Assembly: GCF_032397745.1 (NCBI RefSeq)
Contig: NZ_CP135921.1
Span: 2,170,001-2,234,000, forward strand
Length of the DNA: 64,000 bases
Reading direction: 5' to 3'
From: Bradyrhizobium prioriisuperbiae
GTDB taxonomy: Bacteria; Pseudomonadota; Alphaproteobacteria; Rhizobiales; Xanthobacteraceae
Position numbers and translations under genes: made by a program
Part shown: positions 8,802 to 17,738 of the stretch, one piece after another
Position numbering within the stretch: the first letter of the stretch is position 1
Layout of the letters: each line of letters opens with the position of its first letter
The notes under the pieces: model-generated
What the model was told of the DNA's origin: nothing
Seen by the model: only the letters and a program-made list of their open reading frames with translations
Databases searched by the model: none

Positions 8802-9593
8802 TCACGACAATTCCGTCACCGTCGCCAGCAGGCGCGAAATGTCCTGCGGACGGGAGAGCCGGTGGTCACCGTCCTGGATCATGGTGAGGACCACATCCTC
8901 GCTCGGCAGCCGGTGGGTCAGCTCGAAGGCGTGCTGCCACGGCACGTCGGGATCCTTCGCGCCCTGCAGAATGCGCACCGGGCAGCCGGTGTCGATGGTG
9001 GAGCCGAGCACGAGGTGCTTGCGCCCGTCCTCGATCAGCGCCCGCGTGATCGGCTGCGGATCGCCATACTCCGACGGGCGATACCAGACACCGTTGGTCT
9101 CGATCTCGGCCTTGATCGCCGGCGAGAACGCCTTCCACATCAGGTCTTCGGTGAAATCCGGCGCCGGTGCGATCAGGATCAAACCGGCGAGCGAGGCGCG
9201 CGGCGGAGACGCTTTGGAGCGCTTGGCCAACTCCTGCGCCAGCAGCAGCGCCATCCATCCGCCCATCGACGAGCCGATCACGATCTGCGGCCCCTCGCAA
9301 AACCGGTCGAATACGGCGAGGCTGTCCTCGCACCAGCGACCGATGGTGCCGTCGACGAATGCACCACCGGACTCGCCATGCCCCGAATAGTCGAAGCGAA
9401 CGCAGGCCCGACCCTTCTTAGCCGCCCATTCGTCCAGCGCCTGAGCCTTGGTGCCCTTCATGTCGGAGGCGAACCCGCCGAGCCAGAACAGGCCGGGCGA
9501 AGTTCCGCTCCGCGCACGGACCGCGATGCGCCGCACGTCCTGCGCGGGCCCGACCTCGGTGAAGACAGGGGCCTCGGCACCCGAAATGCTCAT
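8802..9593 (-). CDS. Alpha/beta hydrolase (serine hydrolase)
   Basis: 263 residues with the alpha/beta-hydrolase fold. The nucleophile elbow GSSMGG places Ser109 as catalytic. The acid is D214 or D216 in GAKDPDVPW, and His244 in DGDHRLS completes the triad. The oxyanion-loop region is FWLGGFASDMKGTKA, and RFDYSGHGESGG is the typical strand-4 segment. The pattern resembles the ABHD10-like thioesterase/depalmitoylase group, but the substrate cannot be read from sequence. Convergent with queG, with only about 10 bp between stops. Confidence 0.88.
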   Translation of the reverse strand: MSISGAEAPVFTEVGPAQDVRRIAVRARSGTSPGLFWLGGFASDMKGTKAQALDEWAAKKGRACVRFDYSGHGESGGAFVDGTIGRWCEDSLAVFDRFCEGPQIVIGSSMGGWMALLLAQELAKRSKASPPRASLAGLILIAPAPDFTEDLMWKAFSPAIKAEIETNGVWYRPSEYGDPQPITRALIEDGRKHLVLGSTIDTGCPVRILQGAKDPDVPWQHAFELTHRLPSEDVVLTMIQDGDHRLSRPQDISRLLATVTELS

Positions 9594-9848
9594 GAATTGA
9601 CCGCCTTGCGATGAAACCCAAAGCCGGCCTCCGCGTTACCGCTTGCGAAAGCTGGTTGCCCTTTCTATGTCAGTCCCGGGAATTTTGAACCACTTCATAT
9701 TTCCGGACCACCCATAGGGCGGCGGGTTGGGGCGGCGGGTTGCGAGGCTGAAATACCTCTCATTTGATGGTTTTGGCGCTCGATCTGCGCATCGGTGCTT
9801 GCTCGCACCGGTTGAATGCTTCAAACTACCGGCTTCACCAACAACATT

Positions 9849-9863
9849 GGAGTTTTACCCATT
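9849..9863 (+). promoter_or_regulatory. Shine-Dalgarno and AUU start codon of infC
   Basis: GGAG at 9849-9852 lies eight bases before ATT at 9861-9863, in frame with the conserved infC sequence (IRRP...[11 protein letters not shown]). No ATG or GTG stands at the expected family start; the first in-frame ATG is at 9816 with no ribosome site. AUU initiation is the known basis of IF3 autoregulation in E. coli. A hairpin CGGTGC/GCACCG at 9793-9810 precedes it. Confidence 0.75.
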
Positions 9864-10400
9864 CGCCGTCCCAGCAGAGCGCCAGCCCCCGTCCAAAAGG
9901 ACGGACCGCGCATCAACGATGAAATCCGCAACGCGCAAATCCAGCTGATCGATCAGACCGGTCTCAACCACGGCACCGTGGAAACCATCGTGGCCGTCAA
10001 GTTGGCCGTCGAAGCCGGCATGGACCTGGTCGAGATCTCTCCGAACAACAATCCTCCCGTATGCAAGATCATGGATTACGGGAAGTACAAGTTTCAGGCG
10101 CAAAAGAAGGCTGCCGAAGCCCGCAAGAAACAGAAGGTCGTCGAGATCAAGGAAATCAAGCTTCGTCCGATGATCGACGATCACGACTACGAAGTGAAGA
10201 TGAAGGCGATGCAGCGGTTCTTCGAGGAAGGCGACAAGGTCAAGATCACCTTGCGTTATCGGGGCCGCGAAATGGCGCACCAGGAAATCGGCACCAAGCT
10301 GCTCGATCGCGTCAAAACCGATGTCGCCGAGCTCGCCAAGGTCGAGCAGGACGCCAAGTTCGAAGGACGTCAGGTCGTGATGGTGCTGGCGCCGCGCTAA
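9861..10400 (+). CDS. infC: Translation initiation factor IF-3
   Basis: Binds the 30S subunit and checks initiator tRNA and start-codon pairing. The N-domain has [23 protein letters not shown] and [24 protein letters not shown]; the basic linker is rich in Lys and Gln; the C-domain has [44 protein letters not shown]. From the ATT at 9861 it has 179 residues, normal for the family. The codon for residue 1 is ATT preceded by GGAG, so IF3 should discriminate against its own message. rpmI and rplT follow about 1 kb later, separated by a minus-strand gene, unlike the contiguous infC-rpmI-rplT of enterics. Confidence 0.96.
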   Translation: MRRPSRAPAPVQKDGPRINDEIRNAQIQLIDQTGLNHGTVETIVAVKLAVEAGMDLVEISPNNNPPVCKIMDYGKYKFQAQKKAAEARKKQKVVEIKEIKLRPMIDDHDYEVKMKAMQRFFEEGDKVKITLRYRGREMAHQEIGTKLLDRVKTDVAELAKVEQDAKFEGRQVVMVLAPR

Positions 10401-10441
10401 CGCCTTCCATTACAGGCAAATCCAAATCCCAGACAATGTGA

Positions 10442-10471
10442 CGGCCTGTCAGGTATCTGGCGGGCCGTTTT
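10442..10471 (+). terminator. Probable intrinsic terminator of infC
   Basis: CGGCCTG and CGGGCCG form a seven-base-pair stem (one T-G wobble) around a twelve-base loop, followed by TTTT. It lies about 40 bp after the infC stop codon. Confidence 0.55.
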
Positions 10472-10488
10472 GCTGTGACGTGACTGAA

Positions 10489-10518
10489 ACTAAAAATGGC
10501 GCCGCTATGCGGCGCCAT
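10489..10518 (-). terminator. Intrinsic terminator of the small secreted-protein gene
   Basis: Ten-base-pair perfect stem ATGGCGCCGC / GCGGCGCCAT with a three-base loop; on the minus strand it is followed by TTTTTAGTTT. It stands about 45 bp beyond the stop codon at 10562. Confidence 0.8.
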
Positions 10519-10561
10519 GTCCGATCAGGACGCACGATCGAAATCGCGCTTGTCCCGCTTG

Positions 10562-10984
10562 TTAGAGACTGCGCACCGCTTCCCAGCGGCCGCTGCACGC
10601 GGTCGAGGCCGACTTGCCGCTCCACTGGCCCGCACCGGCATTGCCCTTGAGCTTGCCGCTGGCATTGGCGCGCTGATCGCCACGAGAAATCGAAACGCTG
10701 ACGTTGCCGGCTTCGCCGACATTGCCGGTGATATCGAAGCTGCCGTTGCCGGAATAGCTGACCTGGCCGCCGGCCACTTTCACCGCATAGCTGTAGGCCG
10801 GATCGCAATCGCCGGACTGGGTGATGATGGTCACGCGCCAGTCGCCATCATGGGACGCGCTGGCCTTGGAATAACCCGCGAGCGCGATCGCCGCGGCAAA
10901 AGCGGCAATGGCAAAGAACCAGCGGAACAGCTGCAGGCGGGAGGTGTCCGAAGACAAAGCAATCGTCTTGGCGAAACGGGCCAT
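10562..10984 (-). CDS. Small secreted protein of unknown function
   Basis: 140 residues from the ATG at 10984. A basic N-terminus precedes one hydrophobic segment at about residues 21-37 (FFAIAAFAAAIALAGYSKASA), consistent with an uncleaved anchor or a signal peptide. The mature part reads DGDWRVTIITQSGDCDPAYSYAVKV and then short Gly/Ser/Asn-rich repeats ending in CSGRWEA. It has two cysteines, in SGDCDPA and TACSGRW, which could form a disulfide. The frame is open upstream to 11074 but without coding character. I do not recognise a characterised family. It interrupts the usual infC / rpmI order and has its own terminator. Confidence 0.75.
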   Translation of the reverse strand: MARFAKTIALSSDTSRLQLFRWFFAIAAFAAAIALAGYSKASASHDGDWRVTIITQSGDCDPAYSYAVKVAGGQVSYSGNGSFDITGNVGEAGNVSVSISRGDQRANASGKLKGNAGAGQWSGKSASTACSGRWEAVRSL

Positions 10985-11088
10985 GGGTAACGTCCGGATA
11001 AAACGAGAATGAATTGGTCGGCGGTGATGACAGGGATATAGGTTTCCTTTCCCAATTTCGCCAGTGCGCTGCACAATAAATCAGTCAT

Positions 11089-11164
11089 CTAGTGTGCTGA
11101 ACGCGAAGTTCCCGCAATTGTGCGGCAGGCTCTTCGGGAACTTCGCGTTCATAAAGCACACTAG
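11089..11164. repeat. 76-bp near-perfect palindrome upstream of rpmI
   Basis: CTAGTGTGCT at 11089-11098 is the exact inverse of AGCACACTAG at 11155-11164, and GAACGCGAAGTTCCCG (11099-11114) of CGGGAACTTCGCGTTC (11135-11150). The two 26-bp arms differ only by an extra ATAA on one side. The loop is about 20 bp. Confidence 0.88.
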
Positions 11165-11177
11165 AATCATAAAGTTG

Positions 11178-11253
11178 CTCGTGTCTTTGTCGCTTCGCAA
11201 GTTCGTACGGAGGTCGCTGAGAACGCAAACGAACTTGCGAAACGAGACACGAG
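11178..11253. repeat. Second 76-bp palindrome, 13 bp from the first
   Basis: CTCGTGTCT (11178-11186) pairs with AGACACGAG (11245-11253), and CGCAAGTTCGT (11196-11206) with ACGAACTTGCG (11229-11239); the intervening bases are partly unpaired. It has the same length as its neighbour but a different sequence. Confidence 0.8.
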
Positions 11254-11443
11254 AGTTGCCATTTTTGCCTCGCTCTGCCATAAGCCCAGCCTTCGTCGCC
11301 CGGCTGATTAAGGGCTGCCGTGTCGACGACCCTGCTGGCCATCTCGAATTTCGAAATGAGCAAGCAATTTCAACGCTCTAGCGAGCATTAACCGACCGAA
11401 CCCCCTCGCGGGGAGTTCTTGCGTGTCGGAACAGGAGAGCCAA

Positions 11444-11644
11444 ATGCCCAAGCTGAAGACCAAGTCGGGCGCTAAAAAGCGCTTCAAGGTGACCGCCTCC
11501 GGGAAGGTCAAACATGCTCAGCGCGGCAAGCGCCACGGCATGATCAAGCGGACGAAGAAGCAGATTCGTCAGCTCCGTGGCACGCGCGTGCTGTTCAAGA
11601 CCGACGGCGACAACATCAAGAAATATTTCTTGCCGAACGCCTGA
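11444..11644 (+). CDS. rpmI: 50S ribosomal protein L35
   Basis: Complete 66-residue L35. It has the family start [23 protein letters not shown] and the [21 protein letters not shown] core. The ATG at 11444 follows AGGAGAGCC at good spacing; an upstream in-frame start at 11423 is not needed. It is followed after about 60 bp by rplT, so the pair is probably one transcript. The long leader with two palindromes is where any L20-type feedback control would lie, though no known L20 leader motif is recognised. Confidence 0.97.
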   Translation: MPKLKTKSGAKKRFKVTASGKVKHAQRGKRHGMIKRTKKQIRQLRGTRVLFKTDGDNIKKYFLPNA

Positions 11645-11706
11645 TCGATCCCCCGGGCCGCGCTCGCGCGGTATATCTGTCACCATTGATTTGAAGGAGA
11701 TCTGTC

Positions 11707-12066
11707 ATGGCACGCGTTAAACGCGGTGTGACGGCTCACGCCAAGCACAAGAAAGTCTACAAGGCCGCCAAGGGTTTCTACGGCCGCCGCAAGAACACCA
11801 TCCGCACCGCCAAGCAGGCGGTGGAGAAGGCCGGCCAGTACGCCTTCCGCGATCGCAAGCGCAAGAAGCGGACCTTCCGCGCGCTCTGGATCCAGCGCCT
11901 GAATGCGGCCGTGCGCCCGTTCGGCCTGACCTACAGCCGATTTATCGACGGCCTCGCCAAGTCGGGCGTGACTGTCGATCGCAAGGTGCTGTCGGATCTG
12001 GCCATCCATGAGCCGGCGACGTTCCAGCAGATCGCTGAAAAGGCCAAGGCCGCCCTCGCGGCCTAA
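11707..12066 (+). CDS. rplT: 50S ribosomal protein L20
   Basis: 119-residue L20, essential for early 50S assembly. It begins [42 protein letters not shown], the long basic helix that threads through 23S rRNA, and continues with the globular C-domain [37 protein letters not shown] strong ribosome site GAAGGAG precedes the ATG. It is co-directional with rpmI and pheS. Two palindromic repeats follow it before pheS. Confidence 0.98.
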   Translation: MARVKRGVTAHAKHKKVYKAAKGFYGRRKNTIRTAKQAVEKAGQYAFRDRKRKKRTFRALWIQRLNAAVRPFGLTYSRFIDGLAKSGVTVDRKVLSDLAIHEPATFQQIAEKAKAALAA

Positions 12067-12084
12067 AACCTTCGCCCGTTTTGG

Positions 12085-12133
12085 GCGCGTATTCCGCAAA
12101 AGTGGACACCGGTTTTGCGATTAGAATACGCGC
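12085..12133. repeat. Extragenic palindrome, AAAGTGG-CCGGTTT family, copy 1
   Basis: Terminal arms GCGCGTATTC and GAATACGCGC are exact inverse repeats. The core reads CCGCAAAAGTGG, a spacer, then CCGGTTTTGCG. Same core as the units at 12145 and 26421 but different arms. Confidence 0.85.
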
Positions 12134-12144
12134 TAGTTAAAAAT

Positions 12145-12194
12145 AGCGCATTTTCTTACGGCAAACCGGCTTCCACTTTGCCGGAAAATGCGCT
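12145..12194. repeat. Extragenic palindrome, AAAGTGG-CCGGTTT family, copy 2 (inverted)
   Basis: Arms AGCGCATTTTC and GAAAATGCGCT are exact inverse repeats. Read on the minus strand, the core is CCGGCAAAGTGG, a spacer, then CCGGTTTGCCG. It lies 11 bp from copy 1 in opposite orientation, like a paired REP unit. Confidence 0.85.
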
Positions 12195-12296
12195 GCCGAC
12201 ATGACCGGGGCTTAAAAAGCCCCGATCCGTTCGGCTGGGCTTGCTTGACCCCTGCCGGACGGTCCACAGAGATGACCGTTCCGATTGGGGCTCATG

Positions 12297-13379
12297 ATGT
12301 CCGATATCACCGCACTACAAGACGACTTGCTGAATCAGATCGGCGCGGCTTCCGACGAGGCTGCGCTTGAAGCCGTGCGCGTCTCCGCGCTCGGCAAGAA
12401 GGGCTCGATCTCGGCGCTGCTTGCCACGCTCGGCAAGATGTCGCCGGACCAGCGCAAGGTCGAAGGCGCCGCCATCAATGCGGTGAAGGACAAGGTCACC
12501 CAGGCGCTCGGTGAACGCCGTGATCTGCTGAAGTCCGCAGCCCTCGATGCCCGCCTTGCCCGCGAAACCCTCGATGTCACGCTGCCGGTGCGCGATGCCC
12601 CGGCGGAAGCCGGCCGCATTCATCCGCTCAGCCAGGTCTGGGATGAACTGACCACCATCTTCGCCGACATGGGTTTCACCATCGCCGAAGGTCCGGACAT
12701 CGAGACCGACGATTACAACTTCACCAAATTGAATTTCCCGATCGGCCATCCGGCGCGGGAGATGCACGACACGTTCTTCTTCAACCCGAAGGAAGACGGC
12801 TCGCGGCTGTTGCTGCGCACCCACACCTCGCCGGTGCAGGTACGCACCATGCTGAGCCAGACGCCGCCGATTCGCGTGGTCTGCCCGGGCCGCACCTATC
12901 GGATCGATTCCGACGCCACCCACACGCCGCAATTCCACCAGGTCGAAGGCCTTGTCATCGACAAGGGCTCGCACCTCGGCCACCTGAAATGGATCCTGCA
13001 CGAATTCTGCAAGGCGTTCTTCGAGGTCGACAACGTCAACATGCGGTTCCGGCCGTCGTTCTTCCCCTTCACCGAACCGTCGCTGGAGGTTGATATCCAG
13101 TGCCGCCGCGGCAAGGATGAAATCCGTTTCGGCGAGGGCGAGGACTGGCTGGAGATTCTCGGCTGCGGCATGGTTCATCCGAACGTGCTGCGGGCCTGCA
13201 ACATCGATCCCGATGTCTATCAGGGCTTCGCCTGGGGCATGGGCATCGATCGCATCGCCATGCTGAAATACGGCCTGCCCGATCTGCGCGCGCTGTTCGA
13301 CGCCGACGTGCGCTGGCTCAATCACTACGGCTTCCGGCCGCTCGAAGTCCCGACACTGGCCGGAGGTCTGTCGTCATGA
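12297..13379 (+). CDS. pheS: Phenylalanyl-tRNA synthetase alpha subunit
   Basis: Catalytic subunit of the alpha2-beta2 class II synthetase. It has an N-terminal coiled-coil tRNA-binding part (about residues 1-90). The class II core follows, with motif 1 near [22 protein letters not shown], motif 2 in [27 protein letters not shown], the phenylalanine pocket [16 protein letters not shown], and motif 3 in [22 protein letters not shown]. About 360 residues, normal length. ATGs at 12294 and 12297 are adjacent; the second is used here. Its last bases overlap the pheT ATG, so the subunits are translationally coupled. Confidence 0.97.
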   Translation: MSDITALQDDLLNQIGAASDEAALEAVRVSALGKKGSISALLATLGKMSPDQRKVEGAAINAVKDKVTQALGERRDLLKSAALDARLARETLDVTLPVRDAPAEAGRIHPLSQVWDELTTIFADMGFTIAEGPDIETDDYNFTKLNFPIGHPAREMHDTFFFNPKEDGSRLLLRTHTSPVQVRTMLSQTPPIRVVCPGRTYRIDSDATHTPQFHQVEGLVIDKGSHLGHLKWILHEFCKAFFEVDNVNMRFRPSFFPFTEPSLEVDIQCRRGKDEIRFGEGEDWLEILGCGMVHPNVLRACNIDPDVYQGFAWGMGIDRIAMLKYGLPDLRALFDADVRWLNHYGFRPLEVPTLAGGLSS

Positions 13380-15799
13380 AATTCACCCTCTCCTGGCTGA
13401 AAGAACATCTTTCGACCGACGAGCCGCTGGACAAGCTTGCCGACAAGCTGACCATGATCGGCCTTGAAGTCGAGCACATCGACGATAAGGCGAAGGCGCT
13501 TGCGGCCTTCACCATCGCGCGGGTGATTTCCGCCGAGCAGCATCCCAATGCCGACCGGCTGCGGGTGTGTATGGTCGATACCGGCCATGGTGCGGCTCCG
13601 GTGCAGGTGGTGTGCGGCGCGCCGAACGCGCGCACTGGCCTTGTCAGCGTGTTTTCGCCGCCGGGGACCTACATCCCGGGCAAGGACATCACGCTCGGCG
13701 TCGGCACCATTCGCGGCGTCGAAAGCCATGGCATGCTGTGCTCGGCCGCCGAACTGCAATTGTCGGAAGACCATGACGGCATCATCGAGCTGCCGGCAGA
13801 TGCGCCTGTTGGCGCGACCTATGCCGAGTGGGCGAAGCTCGGTGATCCCGTCATTGAGATCAACCTGACGCCGAACCGGCAGGACTGTACCGGCGTGCAC
13901 GGCATTGCGCGCGATCTCTCCGCCGCCGACATGGGCACGCTGAAGGATCCGGCGATCAAGCCGGTCAAGGGCGAGTTCCCCAGCCCGGTCAACGTCACCG
14001 TCGAAGACGCGGCGCTGTGTCCGGGTTTCGCGCTGCGGCTGGTGCGCGGCGTCAAGAACGGCCCGTCGCCGGAATGGCTGCAGAAGCGCCTGACCTCGAT
14101 CGGGCTGCGGCCGATCAATGCGCTGGTCGACATCACCAACTTCATGACCTTCGACCGCAGCCGTCCCCTGCATGTGTTCGACGCCGCGAAGGTGAAAGGC
14201 AATCTCACGGTGCGCCGCGCCCGCGACGGCGAGACGCTGCTCGCCCTCGACGGTCGCACTTACACCCTCGACAGCAACATCTGCGTCATCGCCGATGAGC
14301 ATGGTGTCGAATCGCTGGCCGGCATCATGGGCGGCGAAGCGTCGGGATGTTCGGAAGAGACCACCGATGTGCTGATCGAATCCGCGCTGTGGAACGAGAT
14401 CAACATCGCCCAGACCGGACGCAAGCTCGGCATCAATTCGGACGCGCGTTACCGCTTCGAGCGCGGTGTCGACCCCGCCTTCATGGTGCCCGGCCTCGAT
14501 ATGGCAACCAAGCTCGTCATCGAACTGTGCGGCGGCACGCCGTCGGAGGCCGTCGTGGTCGGCAAGAGCCACGGCGACGACCGCGTGATCGATTTCCCGC
14601 TGACGGAGGTCAAGCGCCTCGCCGGCATCGAGGTGCCGTTGATCGAGATGCGCCGTATCCTCGGCCATCTCGGCTTCATGGTGGCCGGCAACGGCCCGGT
14701 GGTGAAGGTGGCGGTGCCGTCCTGGCGCACCGATGTCGACGGCAAGGCCGACATCGTGGAAGAGATCGTGCGCATTGTCGGCGTCGACCGGGTGCCGATG
14801 GTGCCGTTCCCGCGCGGTGACAATCCGCGCAAGCCGGTGCTGACCCCGCTGCAGCAGCGCACCCGGCGCGCCAAGCGCGCGCTGGCCGCTCGCGGCATGA
14901 CCGAGGCTGTCACCTGGTCGTTCATCTCTAAGCCGCATGCCGAACTGTTCGGCGGCGGCCAGCCCGAACTCGCGCTCGCCAACCCGATCGCGGCCGACCT
15001 CAGCGACATGCGGCCGAGCCTGTTGCCAGGCCTGGTGCGCTCGGCGCAGGCCAATGCCGACCGCGGCTTCAACGACGTGGCGCTGTTCGAAGTCGGCCAG
15101 ATCTTCAAAGGCGACCGGCCGCAGGATCAGTTCATTGCTGCCGGCGGGCTGCGGCGCGGCCTTGCCTCGTCGAAGGGCGTGGCACGCCATTGGTCCGGAT
15201 CGGCAACCGCTGACGCGTTCGACGCCAAGGCCGATGCGCTTGCGGTGCTGACGGCAGCCGGCGCTCCGGTGCAGGGGCTGCAGGTGGTGCCGGTGCAGGA
15301 CAGCAAGAATGCTCCGACCTGGCTGCATCCGGGACGTTCCGGCGCGATCCAGATCGGGCCGCAGAATGTGCTGGGATATTTCGGCGAACTGCACCCGCGC
15401 GCCCTCGAGGCGCTCGGCGCGGAGGGGCCGCTGGTCGGCTTCGAGGTCATCCTCGACCGTATTCCCGACGCCAAGGCCAAGCCAACCCGCGCCAAGCCGC
15501 TGCTGGATCTCTCTGCGTTCCAGCCGGTGTCGCGCGACTTCGCCTTCATTGTCGATCGCGGCGTCAAGGCCGGCGACATGGTGCGCGCCGCGCAGGGGAT
15601 TGATCGCAAGCTGATCACCGCCGTCGATGTGTTCGATCTCTATGAGGGCAAGGGCATCGAGGACGGCAAGAAGTCGATCGCGATCGCCGTGACGCTGCAG
15701 CCGCGTGAAAAGACCCTGACCGACCAGGAGATCGACGCGGTCGCCGCGAAGATCGTGGCCGAGGTGACCAAGAAAACCGGCGGGGTGCTGCGAGGATGA
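13376..15799 (+). CDS. pheT: Phenylalanyl-tRNA synthetase beta subunit
   Basis: 807 residues, the full bacterial length. In order: an N-terminal OB-fold tRNA-binding domain (about 40-150, [21 protein letters not shown]), the B3/B4 editing domain (about 210-400, including [22 protein letters not shown]), the B5 DNA-binding-like domain, a degenerate class II core ([30 protein letters not shown]), and the C-terminal ferredoxin-like anticodon-binding domain ([14 protein letters not shown], here [14 protein letters not shown]). It overlaps pheS and, at its 3' end, the TauE-like gene by four bases. Confidence 0.97.
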   Translation: MKFTLSWLKEHLSTDEPLDKLADKLTMIGLEVEHIDDKAKALAAFTIARVISAEQHPNADRLRVCMVDTGHGAAPVQVVCGAPNARTGLVSVFSPPGTYIPGKDITLGVGTIRGVESHGMLCSAAELQLSEDHDGIIELPADAPVGATYAEWAKLGDPVIEINLTPNRQDCTGVHGIARDLSAADMGTLKDPAIKPVKGEFPSPVNVTVEDAALCPGFALRLVRGVKNGPSPEWLQKRLTSIGLRPINALVDITNFMTFDRSRPLHVFDAAKVKGNLTVRRARDGETLLALDGRTYTLDSNICVIADEHGVESLAGIMGGEASGCSEETTDVLIESALWNEINIAQTGRKLGINSDARYRFERGVDPAFMVPGLDMATKLVIELCGGTPSEAVVVGKSHGDDRVIDFPLTEVKRLAGIEVPLIEMRRILGHLGFMVAGNGPVVKVAVPSWRTDVDGKADIVEEIVRIVGVDRVPMVPFPRGDNPRKPVLTPLQQRTRRAKRALAARGMTEAVTWSFISKPHAELFGGGQPELALANPIAADLSDMRPSLLPGLVRSAQANADRGFNDVALFEVGQIFKGDRPQDQFIAAGGLRRGLASSKGVARHWSGSATADAFDAKADALAVLTAAGAPVQGLQVVPVQDSKNAPTWLHPGRSGAIQIGPQNVLGYFGELHPRALEALGAEGPLVGFEVILDRIPDAKAKPTRAKPLLDLSAFQPVSRDFAFIVDRGVKAGDMVRAAQGIDRKLITAVDVFDLYEGKGIEDGKKSIAIAVTLQPREKTLTDQEIDAVAAKIVAEVTKKTGGVLRG

Positions 15800-16566
15800 G
15801 CCTCGCCGCGCTGCTGCCGTCGGGAATCAGCGTCAGTTCCGTCACCGCGATCTGCGTCATCGCGCTGATCGCAGGCGTCGCGCGCGGATTTTCCGGCTTC
15901 GGATCGGCGCTGATCTTCATGCCGCTCGCCAGCAGCATCGCTGCACCGAGCCTGGTCGCCGGCCTTCTGCTGGTGATCGATTCGATCGCCGCGGCGCCGC
16001 TGATTCCCGGCGCCTTCAGGCATGCGGACCGCAAGGCAGTGATCACCATGGTGGCCGGTTCGGCCGTCGGTGTTCCGCTCGGCACCTATGCCCTGACCCA
16101 GCTCGATCCCGTGACCACGCGCTGGATCATTTCGGCGTTTGTCATCGCCATGCTCGCGCTGCTTGCATCGGGCTTTCGTTATCGCGGCGAGGATCATGGC
16201 CCGATCGCCGCCGGCGTCGGCGGATTGTCGGGGTTTTGCAGCGGACTGGCGCAGACCGGCGGTCCGCCGATCGTCGCTTACTGGCTGGGCCGGCCGATCA
16301 CCCCGGTGATGGCGCGTGCCAATATCGTGCTGTTCTTCGCGGCGGCTGACGTCTTCTCGGTGGTGAGTTACCTGATCGCCGGGCTATTGACCACGGATGT
16401 CCTGAAGCTGTCGCTGGTGGTCGGCCCCGTCTTCGCGTTCGGCCTCCTTGTCGGCGCGCAGATGTTCGGCAAGGCAAGCGAAACACTGTTTCGCATCACC
16501 TGCTACGCCCTGATCGCGCTCGCCGCCGTGATCGGCCTGCCGCTGCTCGACGGGCTGCTGCGCTAA
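15796..16566 (+). CDS. TauE/SafE-family membrane permease
   Basis: 256 residues with about eight hydrophobic segments. The paired family motifs [18 protein letters not shown] (about 31-48) and [22 protein letters not shown] (about 142-163) come from the internal duplication typical of the TauE/SafE sulfite and organosulfur exporters. Its start codon overlaps the pheT stop (ATGA), implying it is read from the pheST message, although no functional link to tRNA charging is known. The substrate may be sulfite, sulfoacetate or another small anion; sequence alone does not decide. Confidence 0.87.
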   Translation: MSLAALLPSGISVSSVTAICVIALIAGVARGFSGFGSALIFMPLASSIAAPSLVAGLLLVIDSIAAAPLIPGAFRHADRKAVITMVAGSAVGVPLGTYALTQLDPVTTRWIISAFVIAMLALLASGFRYRGEDHGPIAAGVGGLSGFCSGLAQTGGPPIVAYWLGRPITPVMARANIVLFFAAADVFSVVSYLIAGLLTTDVLKLSLVVGPVFAFGLLVGAQMFGKASETLFRITCYALIALAAVIGLPLLDGLLR

Positions 16567-16650
16567 GCGGCCCCCGGGCACGGCTTGCCTCGGCTACCGG
16601 GAGAAGACTAGGGTCTCCCGACCTCAAAAAAAAGCAGACCGGGAGAAACC

Positions 16651-17613
16651 ATGATCGACCGCCGCGATATCCTGAAACTCGCAGTTGCTGGCGCCGCCAC
16701 ATCCCTGGTGTCCGCGCCGCGCGCCTTCGCGCAGGACGCGGCGAAAAAGCCGCGCACCCGCATCATCTTCCTCGGCACCAAGGGCGGCCCGCGCGTCGGC
16801 GCCGGCGCTTCCAACCCGGCCAATGCCGTGATCGTGAACGGTGTGCCCTATGTGGTCGACTGCGGCAACGGCGTCACGCGCCAGCTCGCAAGTGCCGGTG
16901 TTGCGCTTCCCTCGGTCAAATACATCTTCATCAGCCACCACCATTCCGATCACAATCTGGAATACGGCAACCTGGCCTACAATGCCTGGGCCGCCGGGCT
17001 CTCGACGCCGATTCACTCATTCGGCCCGAAGGGCATCGAGGAAATGACGAAGATCTATTGGGAACTGAACAAATTCGACGTCGAGACCCGCATTGCGGAT
17101 GAAGGCCGGCCCGATCCGCGCAAGCTGCTGGTTGCGAAGGACATCACCGACGACGGCGTGGTGCTGAAGACTGACGATGTCACCGTCACCGCGTTCCGCA
17201 CCCCGCATCCGCCCATCGTCGACAACTTCGCCTACAAATTCGAAACGCCTGACGGCACCGTCGTGTTCTCCAGCGACACCGCCTACAACCCGAAGCTCGC
17301 CGAGTTCGCCAAGGGCGTGGACGTGCTGGTGCACGAGGTGCTGTACCTGCCCGCGGTCGACAAGCTGGTGCTGCGCACCAAGAACGGTGCCACGCTGAAA
17401 AAGCATCTGCTCGACAGCCACACCTCGGCCGAAGACGTCGGCCGCATCGCCGCTGCCGCCGGCGTCAAGACATTGGTGCTCAGCCACATCGTGCCGCCGC
17501 CGGGCGACGGGCTCGATGTCACGGAAGAAGGCCTGATCGCCGGTGTGCGGCAGAATTTCAGCGGCAAGGTGATTGTTGCGAAGGACCTGATGGAACTGGC
17601 GTTGCCGGTGTGA
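16651..17613 (+). CDS. Exported metallo-beta-lactamase-fold hydrolase
   Basis: 320 residues. A twin-arginine-like signal (RRDILKLAVAGAA, residues 4-16) ends at AFAQDA. The mature protein is an RNase Z/arylsulfatase-like metallo-beta-lactamase fold with the zinc motif HHHSDH (H96, H98, D100, H101), the bridging aspartate in VVFSSDTAYNPKL, and the final histidine in LVLSHIVPP. The export signal makes a periplasmic phosphodiesterase or sulfatase more likely than a tRNA nuclease. The start follows GGGAGAAACC. Followed by a minus-strand amine oxidase, so it is the last gene of its transcript. Confidence 0.86.
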   Translation: MIDRRDILKLAVAGAATSLVSAPRAFAQDAAKKPRTRIIFLGTKGGPRVGAGASNPANAVIVNGVPYVVDCGNGVTRQLASAGVALPSVKYIFISHHHSDHNLEYGNLAYNAWAAGLSTPIHSFGPKGIEEMTKIYWELNKFDVETRIADEGRPDPRKLLVAKDITDDGVVLKTDDVTVTAFRTPHPPIVDNFAYKFETPDGTVVFSSDTAYNPKLAEFAKGVDVLVHEVLYLPAVDKLVLRTKNGATLKKHLLDSHTSAEDVGRIAAAAGVKTLVLSHIVPPPGDGLDVTEEGLIAGVRQNFSGKVIVAKDLMELALPV

Positions 17614-17738
17614 GCCGCCGGACGATGACCCAAGAGTCGAGTTAAGAAGCAAATTCAGGTTGACCGGTTATTCCGGGGCGTGCGCGCAACGCGCGAACCC
17701 GGAATCTCGACAGTCACGACGATGCGTCATCGCAAGCG

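Larger units (their letters stand above)
10985..11443. other. 459-bp gap between secreted-protein gene and rpmI, dominated by two long palindromes
   Basis: No convincing gene: the short frames here are by-products of the palindromes. It contains the promoter regions of the secreted-protein gene (minus) and of rpmI-rplT (plus), and two adjacent long inverted repeats listed separately. A GC-rich CCCCCTCGCGGGGAG hairpin stands at 11400-11415 just before the rpmI ribosome site. Confidence 0.7.

Noticed and set aside
11064..11381. Possible short coding frames upstream of rpmI
   Set aside because: They run through the two long palindromes and have no ribosome site or protein-like sequence.
12195..12296. 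Phe-rich leader peptide attenuating pheST
   Set aside because: No short frame with consecutive Phe codons is seen; only a GGGGCTT/AGCCCC hairpin without a T-run.
13325..15394. A 689-codon open frame antisense to pheT
   Set aside because: Same cause; pheT shows complete family motifs and normal length on the plus strand.
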